Below are positions 11,782 to 23,850 of a stretch of 64,000 nucleotides of DNA, one piece after another. The translations under genes and the position numbers were made by a program. Position 1 is the first letter of the stretch. The number at the start of each line of letters is the position of its first letter. The notes under the pieces were generated by a model. That model had not been told where the DNA came from. It saw only the letters and a list, made by a program, of their open reading frames with translations, and searched no databases. The stretch covers positions 2,542,001 to 2,606,000 of the forward strand of contig JADFUC010001683.1 in NCBI GenBank assembly GCA_019722365.1, written 5' to 3'. The DNA comes from Lithospermum erythrorhizon (taxonomy: Eukaryota > Streptophyta > Magnoliopsida > Boraginales > Boraginaceae).

Positions 11782-13785
11782 AGCTCTTAGTCAAAACTGA
11801 TAACAACAATATTCTAACAGCTGAGTCCCTGCACATATAACCGAAGCAAATTCTAACACATCAAACTAAATTAAGATAGGCCATTAGACTATGAAGCATA
11901 TCGAAATACGATATAAATACATCATTATGCTAATACATAACACTATCTCCATCCCAATGTAATCTTAGGTGGAGGTTGTACCCCCATATCCCACCTATTT
12001 TTCACTACTTCTATATATTCTTTGAAGAGTCTCTCGTCTAAGGGGGATAGAGGGGGGTTCAGATAGTAACCAACCTTAGCCATGTGATAATAAGGAGGCT
12101 GTTCCGAATTGACCTAAGAGTAGAGTGCAAAATACTATCTACTACTTTACAATATATAATAAGGTTAGGTAGTGTAATGATCGTTTTAATATATTCCATT
12201 CTATCCAATGCTAAATTTACCTGTATGAATCAGCATATAACAAAATCAGTTCAGCCAAAAATCAGAAAACTCAAGAATCATAGATAACATATAAACAATC
12301 TTTAAAATGGGGTTTCAAGAAATTAACTTCATTTTGCTATAGATAATGCTTGACCCACAAACCCCCACAAGAAAACATAAAACACATCTATTAACATTTC
12401 AATATAAAATATAAATAACTGCAAAATGAAGTGAATTAACGGTAGAAAATTACCTTAAAATGAGATAAACCAAAAAGGGTCTTCAAGAAACTCCTCAAAA
12501 GTACTCTAAAATGGAAACTTAGACAGTTAAATTTCAAAAATTCAGCATAGGAGAAGAGACAATTTCCAAAATGGCAAAAAAATCAACTCTTCTATGACTT
12601 AGAAATTAATTTTTTTTTGGAGTTTTTATTATTTTTGTGTGAAATATAATCAAGATTTGCAGAGTTCAAAGAACTTGACACCTATTTTGTTACCGTTGGA
12701 GCCACTTTTTTTTTTTTTATAGAGAAGTAGGACTTTAATATTACTAGTAATCCGTGCACCTGTAATATTAGTTATTTGTGCCTGATTTATCGATAATAAA
12801 TATTAAATTCATTGATTTTATAATATCTTTTTTAATAATATAAATAATGAATTAAAAATTAAATAACATCACAGAAGGTATATAAGAGGGAGAAAATATC
12901 ATGCAATTCGTATTATAAGTTTTGATAAGCCCGTGATATCTTGTATTAGAAAAAATAAGCCCCGTGACATTTTATTATTTGTTTTCTGTAATTTTGTCAT
13001 ATGTAATCAAATATTATGAAAGTTGAATTTTGGGTGGTTAGTTATTAAAAGGGTAAAATAGGAATATCAAAATTGAGCTTGACATATGTATTATTAGGGG
13101 TAGCTAACGTTATACTAATATAGATTTATTAATATCCGTGTACAATTCAACTTGTAATTTATTCAAATATTATTTCATAAATTTTTATATAATTTTTTTA
13201 TATTGTAATTATATACATTTTAAATATAACATCATAATATAATTTAAAAATTAAAAAAATACTTAAAGTAGTTAAATTAAAATACTCAAAATGGTTATAA
13301 TTTAAAATATAACATCATAATATAGTTTAAAAAAATTAAAATTTTATATTTAAATATATCTATTTGAATAAATACTCTTTAATATTTAAAATACATTGAG
13401 AACTACTCTATAGTAAATATTATGAGTTATTTTTTAATTATTTTTTAAAATTGAACAAATGACACATCAATCTAATCTTATTGGATAAGCTTAGATAATC
13501 TTCTCTACTTCACCAAACAATTATTAAGGCTCTTAGGCTTTATATTCTAATGCATTAAATATAAGTAGTCACTTTTTTTACATGATCGATGTTGTGTATA
13601 AATTTATAATATATTTAATAATTTAATATCTATATATGGTATTAAAATTCGTGGCCTAACAAAACCTTCACATTGCCTAGCTAGTATTCGTCAACATAAA
13701 TCCGTTGATGTAATCTGAATAAAAAAATAATTTTGACAAGAGTTTATTAAAGTTAGAGAGTTCGGAATACTATTTACCTCTAAAT
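11782..13785. other. SNARE promoter/5' UTR and AT-rich intergenic DNA
   Basis: The first 700-800 bases upstream of the SNARE start probably hold its 5' UTR, a UTR intron (about 11803-12453) and promoter. From about 12600 to 13450 the sequence is extremely AT-rich, with several poly-T runs. No other gene is visible. Confidence 0.55.
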
Positions 13786-13790
13786 TTTCA

Positions 13791-16291
13791 ATGTTGGAAA
13801 TATGAGATTTATATCTCATAAATATATGTTCGTTGAATAATTAGATTATACAACCGATTATTACATTTTAAATAATAATAGAGATTTCGGACATATGTTG
13901 GGTATTGGACAATTAATATGTAGAAATTAACTTCGATTGACATTAGGAGTTATGATTGCTAACTAGAGCCGCTCATAATCTATATATTAACATGTTTTGG
14001 TTAAGCGTAAATTAATATATTCTTAAATTCGATCGAGCTGGAAGGTCTTGATTAATGACTAAAGCGAACTATATAATATAGTATTGTTAGAATACAATAT
14101 AGATTCGTTAAATGATAGCAGCTAGGTCATCATCCGAGGATACTCAAATGACGTATATTAATCTAAACACAAAAATACATGTATGAATCTGAGAATTAGC
14201 ACGGAAAAGCGAATGAACTGGAAACCCACATGAAGTAACCCCCAGTGAATGCCCACTTGATATCCTCTCCAAAACATTGACACCGAAATGATGTAAATAG
14301 ATTGCTTGGCACTTAAAGCAAGGCAGAAGTGCTTAGAAACTGCTTTAGAGTTTGAAGATGAATAAAATTGGAGAAGGCTATTTCAATTCTTGGGAAGAGG
14401 CGGCAATTCTAGAAGGGTTAAGATTTTTTTATGATATGATAAAAAATCTAATCCACTCCTTAAATACAGTCCCCAATTTCACTCGTTAAGAAATCGAGTT
14501 TAACTTCGTTAATTAGACCGTTGCCAGGCTTCTAATTAAATATTGAGTTACTAGTGAGTTTGTTATTTTTTAGTTAAACATAGTCGATTACAAAATCTGC
14601 TTGAATCGTCACGAATAAGCTTACTTAGGGTTATTCATCGATTTCAAGCTGTAATTGATTAAAAACTTTGCAAATGCAAGCAATTGATATTGCATGATAT
14701 ATTTTAGCAAATATATGAATATTGAGGGAATATACATGCGATATCTGATACCGTTTAATTTAGATTTCGCTGAAATATTATTCGAATATCATTGTATGTG
14801 TGTGACATACAGGCTCGGATAATGTAGTCGTATAATAATAATAATTGACGATTACTATTATTATAGCGATTAATAAGTAAGATCTGTGTCGGCTGCATAA
14901 CCCACTTAAATTATCACTTGAGAACCAGCTAGTAATATACAATTACTAATGTGAACACTAAAGTTACATTTATACCGTTTAACGAGCCGGTAAATGAATT
15001 GTCTATGATTATCGCAGCAGGCATAATAAAAGAGAATCAGTATCATTGTTCCAGCGCTCCAACACTTGGGCGATTACCTTACAATTTCGCCATTCACGTG
15101 ATCTCTGGTAAAATTTGTAAAAATTATTAATAAATGGAAATGCTTCTTTCTTTCAGTATGGTGAATAAGCATTTATGGCGTTAATAAGCCCGTCATTATT
15201 TGTGTAGAGACTTGAGATCTTCCTTGTATATCGAGGATGGATGAAACTCTCCAAATATATATGACATCTATAGATTATACTACATTTGTGTGACTTGACA
15301 TATACCGTTATAATCCCGTTTAAGGCGGGGCGTAGTGGTCGTAGTCAGAAATCTGAGGCACATATAACCTTGCAGATAATTTATATATCGTAGATGCAGA
15401 ATTAGCCAGACATAAAATTCTAAACAAATATCATAGGACACGAGATATACGTATGCTCTTGGTCGTTTGGTCGTACGACTCGATCCTTAGGACGGCGGCC
15501 CGTGGTATTGATCTAGTTACGTAGGCTAACGTGATCAATCTTGATCGGCTAATCAAAACACCCGTATTAATTAAGTATGATCTTGTCGTCACCTTCTCGG
15601 CTTGTCGACCGGGCGCTGGGTATCACCCCATGTCTACTTGGGCAGAGGTGTGTCGACAATTCGTGTTGCCTCTGCAGAAAATCTGTAAGAGTAACACAGA
15701 GATTTAACTTTTAGAACTTTATAGAGGATATAATGCATGTATATTATGAAATTTAAACATATAGGCGAAGTAACAAATATCTTAGAATATAGAAGCAGCA
15801 GAGATTCAAATATTTGTTCCTTGGCATAATAGATACATGCGACCACGGCAACCTAAGCAGCTCGACGTCTGTTTTAAGACTATGTTATTTGGATGCTAAA
15901 TCATGTTTTGCGACTTGATGGTTTGGTAAGGGAATTGACCCGAATTGGCTCACACATTCTTTCTTTTCACATCTTTTTGATATTACATACAGTAAGCGTA
16001 TACTGCAATTAGGTGATACTTTACTAGATGCGTGCTTGGATTTGTGATGTGATCGGGGTTCATGGCTTGAAATTTTATCGCTTTGATATTGTCACAAAGC
16101 AACTCAGCCAGTCCACCGATACTGAAAACGAAGCTCGGGATTGCGTTTACATTGTGTCTGTCTAGATGGCGTCGTTTGATTGTTGAGCCGAGTTTTGGAG
16201 TACATTGAAGGGCATTCGAGGGGTAGAGTTTAGCGTGTGGTTTTGGATTCGTTTCATGCTTGTAGTTGCGATGTAAGGCTCTTGTATTCAT
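13791..16291 (-). mobile_element. Truncated Copia retrotransposon, minus orientation
   Basis: A long LTR-like block starts at 13791 with TGTTGGAAATATGAG and continues to about 15060. Its part at 14745-15040 shares many blocks with the LTRs at 36.8 kb and 40.3 kb, including ATTGTATGTGTGTGACATAC followed by a GTCGTATAATAAT run. Right of it, the minus strand at 15990-16150 reads LLCDNIKAIKFQAMNPDHI and later a YHLI motif, which fits Copia RNase H. On the minus strand RNase H followed by an LTR is the 3' end of the element. Gag, integrase and the other LTR are absent. The sequence from 15060 to 15980 is not assigned in detail. Confidence 0.6.
15983..16180 (-). pseudogene. Copia RNase H fragment
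   Basis: The minus-strand frame carries a CDN motif, an AI pair, a proline and histidine at the usual spacing, and a final YHLI, as in Tork-type Copia RNase H (…CDN…AI…P..H…H…YHLI). No reverse transcriptase part is visible beside it. It is a remnant of the element at 13791-16291. Confidence 0.55.
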
Positions 16292-16394
16292 CGTATATTT
16301 TTTGTGTTTAGATTAATATATATGTCATTTGAGGATCGGGATCTATGAATTGGTGTTAAATGTGAATGAATTCATCTTGGGTCTAGCAGCTTAC

Positions 16395-16549
16395 ATTGTC
16401 AACTTGAGGGGGAGTGTTAGGCGTGTTACATATTTAAACCATTAGTTTATGTTAGTTTGTATAGATAGTGTTATTTAGGCCCATTAGTTATATGGTATAT
16501 ATTGTACTAAACTCATTATGATTAATTCAAGAAATCATTATTTCCTACA
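16395..16549 (+). mobile_element. 3' end of a short-LTR Copia element: polypurine tract and LTR
   Basis: CAACTTGAGGGGGAG ending at 16414 is a typical Copia polypurine tract. It is directly followed by a 135-bp block, 16415-16549, that begins TGTTAG and ends CTACA. Short LTRs of this size after such a tract are usual in Ale/Retrofit Copia elements. No coding region of the same orientation survives upstream, so this is a 3' stub. Confidence 0.65.
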
Positions 16550-18230
16550 TTGGTCCATTGTTCTGCTTATTTCATTGATTGTAAGAGAGGTTTGGTATGA
16601 TTTGGCGTGGGTTGTGAATTTTGTGGAAATATGATTTTGTTGGTGATGATTTGTTCTTATGTTTTTGTCCTATTTGAATAATTGTGTTAGTGTGTAAAGT
16701 TTGATGCTTTGTTGTATGTTACTTTTTGAAGTTTGATTTTTTATGTGTATAAACTGTTTCCTTCGAATTGATTTACTGGTTGTTTCGTTGAGGTTAAAAC
16801 AAATTTGCTGTGATTCGATGTGGGTTGTGTGGGTTTCATTGAAATGGTTTGTTGGTCGTGATGTTTTTGTTCAATTTTTACGATAATACTATTCTAGTAT
16901 TCTTGATAGTTGCTTATACCTTGGTGGCTGTTAGTTTGCATTGTACTGTCTGGAGTAATGTTTGAGTACTTGGTAGTTCTTAGCTTGATTTGATTGCCTG
17001 AAGTGAGGTAGAGCCAAATCCGTTGGTCTCTCTACGGCACAACCACATCCAGCTTCCTTACCGTGCTGTTGTGCATTTGATATCCATTATTTTCATGTGG
17101 ATCAGTGATTCTGCATAGTTGATTGATTCTCCGTGTTTATGTTCAATTACTTTGTGCTAGTAATTGGTATCCTTATAGGACTCGTCACCGATGGTAAGTT
17201 ACCTCGATTGCGAGTATGTTGATTACTTTTAGGTTCCAGCCATGTTGGTTATATCATCGCAAGCATGCTCGTTGGTTGTATCAACACTATTGAATTATAA
17301 CTAATGCGATTTATTGGTTAAATCTGTAGACTTTCTCTTCATTGTAAATATCTTAAACCTGGTTAAGACCGAATGAGGAAGTACTAGAAAGAAGCGAACA
17401 AGAACATTTAGTCGGGTGCTTCTACAGATGGATGGATCAGTGAAAGTCAACTTAGAGAGCACTTAGTCTTCTTGCATACTTTCGTTTACAACTACCCAGA
17501 AATGTATAATCTTATTGTGTTTAGAATAAAATATTTCTATCTATAGATTATCTGAACGGTTTGTTAAACAAATAGAAGTTGGCTTATTTATGTAGGCAAA
17601 TTATCCTTCAATTACTAGTTTACTACTAATCAAATATTGTTGCTCTCCCTTGGGAGTTTGCCATGTTTTCTTCATCAATTGATAGACCATTAGAGCATCT
17701 ATTGGTCTGAGATTAAAAATGCATGGAAGTTCTTTTACTCATTATCAAATTAAATGTTGTTGAAAGTGTCCAGGCTTATGTGGATGCTTACTAGTTAAAA
17801 ATGCATGGAAGTCATTTGGAAAACAAATAAGCAAATTTTGAACCCAATACATTATGATCCCAGCAACATGGGGTTGCCCTGGGAGTCAGGAGAGCCACAA
17901 CGGGCCTTACAGGTGTAGGAGGAGAAGAGGAGGGAGATGCAATCTTGACACCCCCGCATACTTTGATCTCCTAAGGGGGGTGAAAGCTTTAGCAGGAGTG
18001 CGTTTGGTAGGAGCCATTGTGAGGAATGTGATAAAAGAAGAAGACGAAGTTGTATGATGGAATTGGAGAGTTCGGATGGGAAAGCCAAATGCATGCTCCC
18101 TTTGGGGGTTTATAAAGAGGGGAGGTGCCTTTTCAAATTCAAATCGTTGGCGGTAATGAGGAGAGAGAGAGAGAGAGAGGAGATTTGGAAAGTCGCGTGC
18201 AATGATGGCAGGGTAGAAAAACGGCTGAAA
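16550..18230. other. Non-coding or unrecognised DNA
   Basis: The stretch at 16560-17340 is T/G-rich with repeated GTGGGTTGTG-type blocks, resembling intron or UTR sequence, but no gene partner was found. On the minus strand at 18020-17910 an ATG opens a short basic, proline-rich frame (MAPTKRTPAKAF) with TTTATAAACC about 80 bases upstream and a GA-repeat at 18161-18179 further up. It looks like the 5' end of a gene or a captured fragment, but it stops after 36 codons and I do not recognise it. Confidence 0.35.
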
Positions 18231-18740
18231 TGTCACATCCGTAAATGGGCCAGGCTAGTGGAGAACTACCGAATAAATGGACCTGGGCCACGAAGATGGT
18301 CTAGGGGCGAAACCCTTATGCAACAGGGCCAAACCACCCACTCATGGAGAAGGAATCCGTTAGAGGATAAATAGTAATAAGAACTCAATTAAGGAGGCTA
18401 TTATGAGAAGCATTGAAGATCATAATTACATGGTCCTTTAGTGAGCCGCAAGCTATTATCATCCGACAATAATGGAGTCATCAAGGCTCGACCAAGTAAC
18501 AGTCCAAGTCATTATAAAAGGTAAACCTTGAAGACAAATTAAGTAAGTTCATTTTGATATCCAAACTCTAGTTACATAAACCAAACTATCTCGATCTCTT
18601 ACTGAGTTGATCATCGGAGTATTTTTGACCGGGCAACCGATCTTTGTTTTGTAGGCCTTTTCATTTGGACCAAGGCATATCAAATTATAACTCAGAATAC
18701 TAGTGATCCGGTTTATTACCGAAACCGGACGAGGTCATCA
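18231..18740 (+). mobile_element. Solo or truncated Ty3/gypsy-type LTR
   Basis: The block starts TGTCACATCC and ends GAGGTCATCA, and contains a TATAAAAGG box at 18515 and the segment TGATCATCGGAGTATTTTTG followed by CCGGG, typical of the transcribed part of plant gypsy LTRs. AGTGGTGTTTAGC right after the end resembles a decayed primer-binding site. No coding remnant follows. Confidence 0.55.
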
Positions 18741-19014
18741 GTGGTGTTTAGCAAAGTTCTTGAGTTGTAAAATCTCTATATGAATATAGTTTCTTCAATA
18801 GGACACACTGCCTCTAGAGACATAGATATGAGTTGCACTGGATTGGGAAAACAATTTGTGTTTATTTTTGTTGTTTGTTATTTCTTGTTTTGTTCTGTTT
18901 AGTATAATAATGTTAGACCATGTGGTATCACATTTGGACTAAAATTTGATCATGTATTGGATTACAGAATTTCATAATTATTGGTGTTTTGATGTTGGCT
19001 AGCTATTTTTGTTG

Positions 19015-19795
19015 TTAGACAAAACTAAGCAATGACGAAGTGTCAGAGCAACTGTCAAAACAGTTGGAAGGACAGTTCGCTACTGTCAGAACCTGTGCAT
19101 ATATTTTTGGGATTCCGCATATACTTTTGGGATTCTATTAATTTCGGTAAGTTTTGGAAGATATATTTCCGTGCTATAATATATGAGAATGACTTGGAGT
19201 GTACTGTGTACCCCAAGTATAAAGATTGAGATTTGATTGGTTATGAGTCAAGGAAAGTTTTGGTATGGAAATAATTGATTATAGAAAATCTTTCCATATT
19301 TGAGATATTGTGCCCATACCTATATAAGTGTTACTTTGCATATTTGAATTATTCACCACTACATACAACATATTTCTCTATATTTTAAGAGTGAGCTAAA
19401 AGATTTGAGCGAATATAATTCTTGTGTAGGTTAAATGTATTAGAAATAATTCTCTAAAGCTTTTATCTAATGTACTAACCATTTGTAACACTTTGTTACT
19501 ACGGCATTGAGAGTTTTTCATTATAAACACTTAGTTGTGAGGGATAGAAGTCATATGGAGCCTAGACTTGTTTACTAGTTTGGAATAGAATTGGGCGTTT
19601 GTGGAAGATAAATTTTTATTTGTAATATCTCAATATCATTCTAAAATCCTTCACTGGGCAAGCTGCCCCCCAAACCTACGTGTTACATTGATACCGAACG
19701 GGGTTACCATCTTTGTGTCTTTTACATTTTGCACTATTTATTTCTGTTTTACTTTCTCTCATACTTATATTGTCAATTCAAGTGTTATTGACAAT
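19015..19795 (+). mobile_element. Solo Copia LTR (Tork-like)
   Basis: A block starting near TGTTAGACAAAAC ends with a segment in which a CCCCAAACCTACGTG stretch precedes a GATACCGAACGGGGTTA stretch, the usual end region of Tork/Tnt1-type LTRs. A TGATAT sequence just after 19795 may be the remnant of the methionine-tRNA primer site. No coding part was seen. The edges are approximate. Confidence 0.45.
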
Positions 19796-20515
19796 TGATA
19801 TAATAGTGCGTTCCAGCAAATCTATTTCACAGCAGGCTACGACAAGAGGAACTTTCAATAATTGAACAAAGAATAAAAAATTATTAATGGTTAAAATTAA
19901 TTATTAATGAAAAACGCCAGTTAAAAATAATTTGCAATATTGATAGTTGATTTGTTGAACTGTGCAGTATAGATTCTGCATATCTATGAAAATCTTGGGC
20001 GACAGTTCTTCGGATCTGATGCTTCTGAACATAGTCACTGGTGTCATTTTCATGGCTTTTTTTGTCCATATTTTTTTGTATGTTCATGACCTCTTAAAAG
20101 TAGCACATACAGAAGGATGCATGAGTCAAAACTAGACCTCACCACTAACTTAAATCATAATGATAAAATATAAAGGATCTCTTCATAATCAGAATGTGGT
20201 GGTGTGACTGAACTTATCAAGAAGACTTCAGTATTCCAGCAAACAATTAATTGTGCGCATACCCCACACTGCTAATACTCCAGTTATTCATTTGCAGATG
20301 ATGAAGACCAGCCAATCTATACTTCATTTTATTCACTAAGGATAAAAATTACAATACAAAAATAAAATAGAAATTGTAATAGCACAGTGGATGGAAATCG
20401 AGGACATAATAATTAGCTTCGTCTTCTATCTCAATAAAGTATGTTACAACATCCTCATCATATTCGTTCAGACATAAATAGAGCCGTGCATGAGCCGAAC
20501 TACTAGATTAATAAT
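19796..20515. other. Intergenic DNA
   Basis: Between the solo LTR and the CACTA element. Short frames only, no motifs, and no repeat edges that I can define. Confidence 0.5.
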
Positions 20516-21229
20516 CACTACTACAATACAGAGCAAAGCGGCGGGGTTCGAGGGAACGGCGCTATATTTAGGTATCGATGCGATGTGGAGTATCGTGTCG
20601 AGTAGCACTCAACCCGAATTGTTTAAATTGGGCCGTAAATGGCGTCGATTCAGACTCGGTATAGCGTCGGGTGAAAATAAATGCTTAAAAAGTAAATTCA
20701 AATATAAAATAAAATGCACCCGACGCTAGACCGTATCCAAAATTCGATTATCTTTGACTTTTAGTTTCGGTTTAGCGGTGGGTCTTTTTAATATATTAAC
20801 TGATAAAAAATAATTATAAAATAAAAATATATATTATATAACCCGATGCCTTACCCGGCCGCTATTGTTACTTGATTTTATCAATTCAGACACACCCCCA
20901 ACGTTTCATTTTCTATTTACCATCCCAAGCATTTCTCCTTCATGCCATAACCACCATCTCCCCCGCCCACTCTCGGTCGTTAACGCCCTCCCATCCTCCC
21001 TCATTCTCGGTCGATCGGTAGCCCCCACATCCCTCCCTTTCACAATTGTTTGGGGCCCCCAGCTCCCCCCTCTCTCAATTGAGAGGCTCGATGAGGAAAC
21101 CCCTGTAACTCGTAGTTCGGAAACACCCCACCCCCTCCTCCCTCGATGAGATGGGACCCCACCCCTAACTTCCCTTTCCTCTTCAATTTATTAAAGGTTA
21201 GTTTTTTTTAACTGTTGTTATTTAATTTT

Positions 21230-21560
21230 AATGTTTAATATTAGTTATTAATTAGATTGTTTAATGAGTTTGAATTATTAATTAGATTTTTTATTTAGTT
21301 TGAATTGACTAATTATATTTTTTTGTTGATGATGTTGAATTAATAGTACATTATTTATTGTGTTTTAATCTGAATTAGATTATTGAATTAGTAATCCGAA
21401 TGTGATTATTGATTGTTGATTATTGATTATCGAATGTGAATTAGATTATTGATTGTTTATTGAATTAGTAATTAGATTGTTAATCCGAATTAGATTGTTG
21501 ATTTGTTATTGATTGTTTATTGTGTTTTAATCCGAATTAGATTATTGAACTTTAATCCGA
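21230..21560 (+). repeat. Degenerate tandem repeats inside the CACTA element
   Basis: About 330 bases made of varied copies of short words such as TTAGATTATTGA, TAATCCGAA and TGATTGTTTATTG. Unit length is irregular. It lies between the left subterminal zone and the transposase remnants. Confidence 0.65.
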
Positions 21561-21989
21561 ATGTGATTATTAGTTGATTTTGTGCATTTGAGTTTTGTGA
21601 CCTTGTTGGTTTGCTTGGAAGTTTAAAATGATGAAAGTTTAGTTTTTTTAGTATGGTTTTGAGCATTAGAATGAGTGAGTGAAAAATGATGTTTAAATTG
21701 ATATGTGGATTGATGAGTTGAAATCTGAATTGATATGTCTTGAATTAGTTAAATTATTAGTTAGATTGTTTAAAAGTTTCATTGGTAATTTAAGTTGGTT
21801 TTAGTTAGAATTATTAGTTAGATTGTTTAAAGCTTTATTGGTTTGAGAAGCGTTGAAATATTTATTTATAAATGTTTGTATATCTGATAAAATTTTTCTA
21901 ATTTGATTGTACAAGAACCCCTTCAGTAAGTGAATATTTAGCATTTAAATTCATTAATTTGAATGTGGTATAATCTCCAATAACTACTT

Positions 21990-22976
21990 ATAACGTTTGT
22001 CTTAAAAGCTCTACTATGATTCGCTTGATGAGTTAGATCCTGATGCGACAGAGGTACAAAGAAATCGTGACGTGACCAATAATTTCGCTATATGGTTTCA
22101 AAACTATTTTCGAAATAATATGGACACACACGCACACATAAAATTCTTCATTAGGCCCCCTCCGAAATCAAGAGTAGAAAGGGTACTACATCAACGGGTA
22201 CTGTTTTGATAATAGGTAGGGAGATGGTAATAAGAGCACTTACAATAACGGTGTTTGTGTCAAGGGTTCATGCTACCAAGATGAAGACCATGTTGACTAC
22301 TATGGTGTCATAGAGGAAATTTGGGAGTTGTCGTATGACATGAGTTACGACACCATTGTACTCTTCAAATGTTTTTGGTTTAATACTAGCAAGTGGATGC
22401 AAGTGCATCCGAGGAATGGAATGGTTCAAATCAAACACAAAAGCAGAGGTTCTAAAGATGACCCGTTTATCCTAACATCTCAGGCACAACAAGTATACTA
22501 TCTCTATTATGTATATCAAAGCGGTGGAAAACATAAAACGTGGTATTAGCCGCAATGAAATTGAATGCTAGAGAAGTCAAGTCAATTGAACTCATATGCA
22601 AAATGTGGATGTCTCACTTTTGAATACTCAAGATATCTTCTTCAAGAGGGCAAAAACCTCCATGATTCCTATTGATCCAATAAATGATGTTACCATTGTT
22701 GAGGCGGGCATTTTAATTTATTCTTCAAGAAGGAAGGGCGATGTGGTATCCAAATCATGGAATGGTTTAGATTGTAGTCGGACTACCGCGAACACGTTGA
22801 TGACGATGAGGAATGCTACTTTGGCCCAAATGATAGTGACAACTCCTCGGAAGACAATTAATAATCAAATGTTTAATTTACAAGTTTTTCATGTAATAAT
22901 TGACAACTTTATATTAAACTTCATATTGAAATGCACAATGAGTGTAGTAGTGTATTGTGTATTTATTGCATATTGA
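21990..22976 (+). pseudogene. CACTA transposase C-terminal remnant (DUF4218/DUF4216-like)
   Basis: Near 22000-22110 a frame reads DELDPDATEVQRNRDVTNNF, as in the region linking DUF4218 and DUF4216 of En/Spm transposases. From 22270 frames in turn give a YYGVIEEIWEL-like run, VLFKCFWFN and DPFILTSQAQQVYYL, the hallmarks of DUF4216. Shifts between frames and stops break it. An open frame at 22596-22976 follows and may be the variable tail. The catalytic domain expected upstream is missing. Confidence 0.75.
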
Positions 22977-23714
22977 TACTGCGTTGAAAAATTGTGATAT
23001 GGACAGTATTGTTTTTGTTATCATGAGATATGCAAGCAGTTTGGCTTGCAAAACTGTTTTTTCTGCTTGAATCAACTTTGGTATTCAGCGAGTATGGAAA
23101 AGGCAGTTTAGCGTCGGTCCATAAATACTACTACAATCATTTTTTTCCAGTATGGCGACAGTATGGCGTCGGTGTGGCGACAGTCAAATTGATTTCCGCC
23201 TCCTTAAAAGTGAGAAGTGGAAATAATAAATAATTTTCATTTCGCGTCGGGATGGCGATGGGCCGTGCAGATTTTCATATTCTATATATATATATATCTC
23301 ATATTATCATCATTCCAACATTATTTTCCAAACCCTCAACATAATATCCTCTTTATTTTATGTTATTTTTTTCATTTCCATAATTTGATTGTGTACTAAC
23401 TTCTTCACTTTGATTTTTATGTTATAGAGTGAATTCAAAGTTGTCAATTGAAAGAAATGAGTGTAACATCTTACTTTCTTTTATTTTTGTAGGTGTTGAA
23501 TTCAAAGAGGTAATTTCTAATATATATTTTTTATTATGTTATTTTTGTAGAAAGTGGTTGAATCAAACACTTCAAAAAGGTAATTATTATATTTTTTATT
23601 TTTGTTATTATCTTTAATAATGTAGTTTGATGAATATATGTAATTTATTTTTGTTACTTTTGTTGTAGGAAATGCTACATTTAAGTTTCGAAGAGGTAAT
23701 TTGGTTTTTTTTAT

Positions 23715-23850
23715 GTTTTTGAATATTTGATGTTTATATTAATTAATGTTTGATGTTTATATGACTTGGATGTTTAATGTATTTGATGTTTATATGAATT
23801 AATGTTTGATGTTTATATGAATTAGATGTTTAATATGTTTGATTTTATAT
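23715..23850 (+). repeat. Short tandem repeat TGTTTGATGTTTATATGAATT
   Basis: Several imperfect copies of a roughly 22-26 bp unit built on TTTGATGTTTATATGAATTA occur in a row inside the CACTA element. They precede the right subterminal GCGTCGG array. Confidence 0.7.

Noticed and set aside
11429..11800. 123-codon plus-strand frame opposite SNARE exon 1
   Set aside because: Its repeated serine-rich part is only the complement of the duplicated acidic NPF segment.
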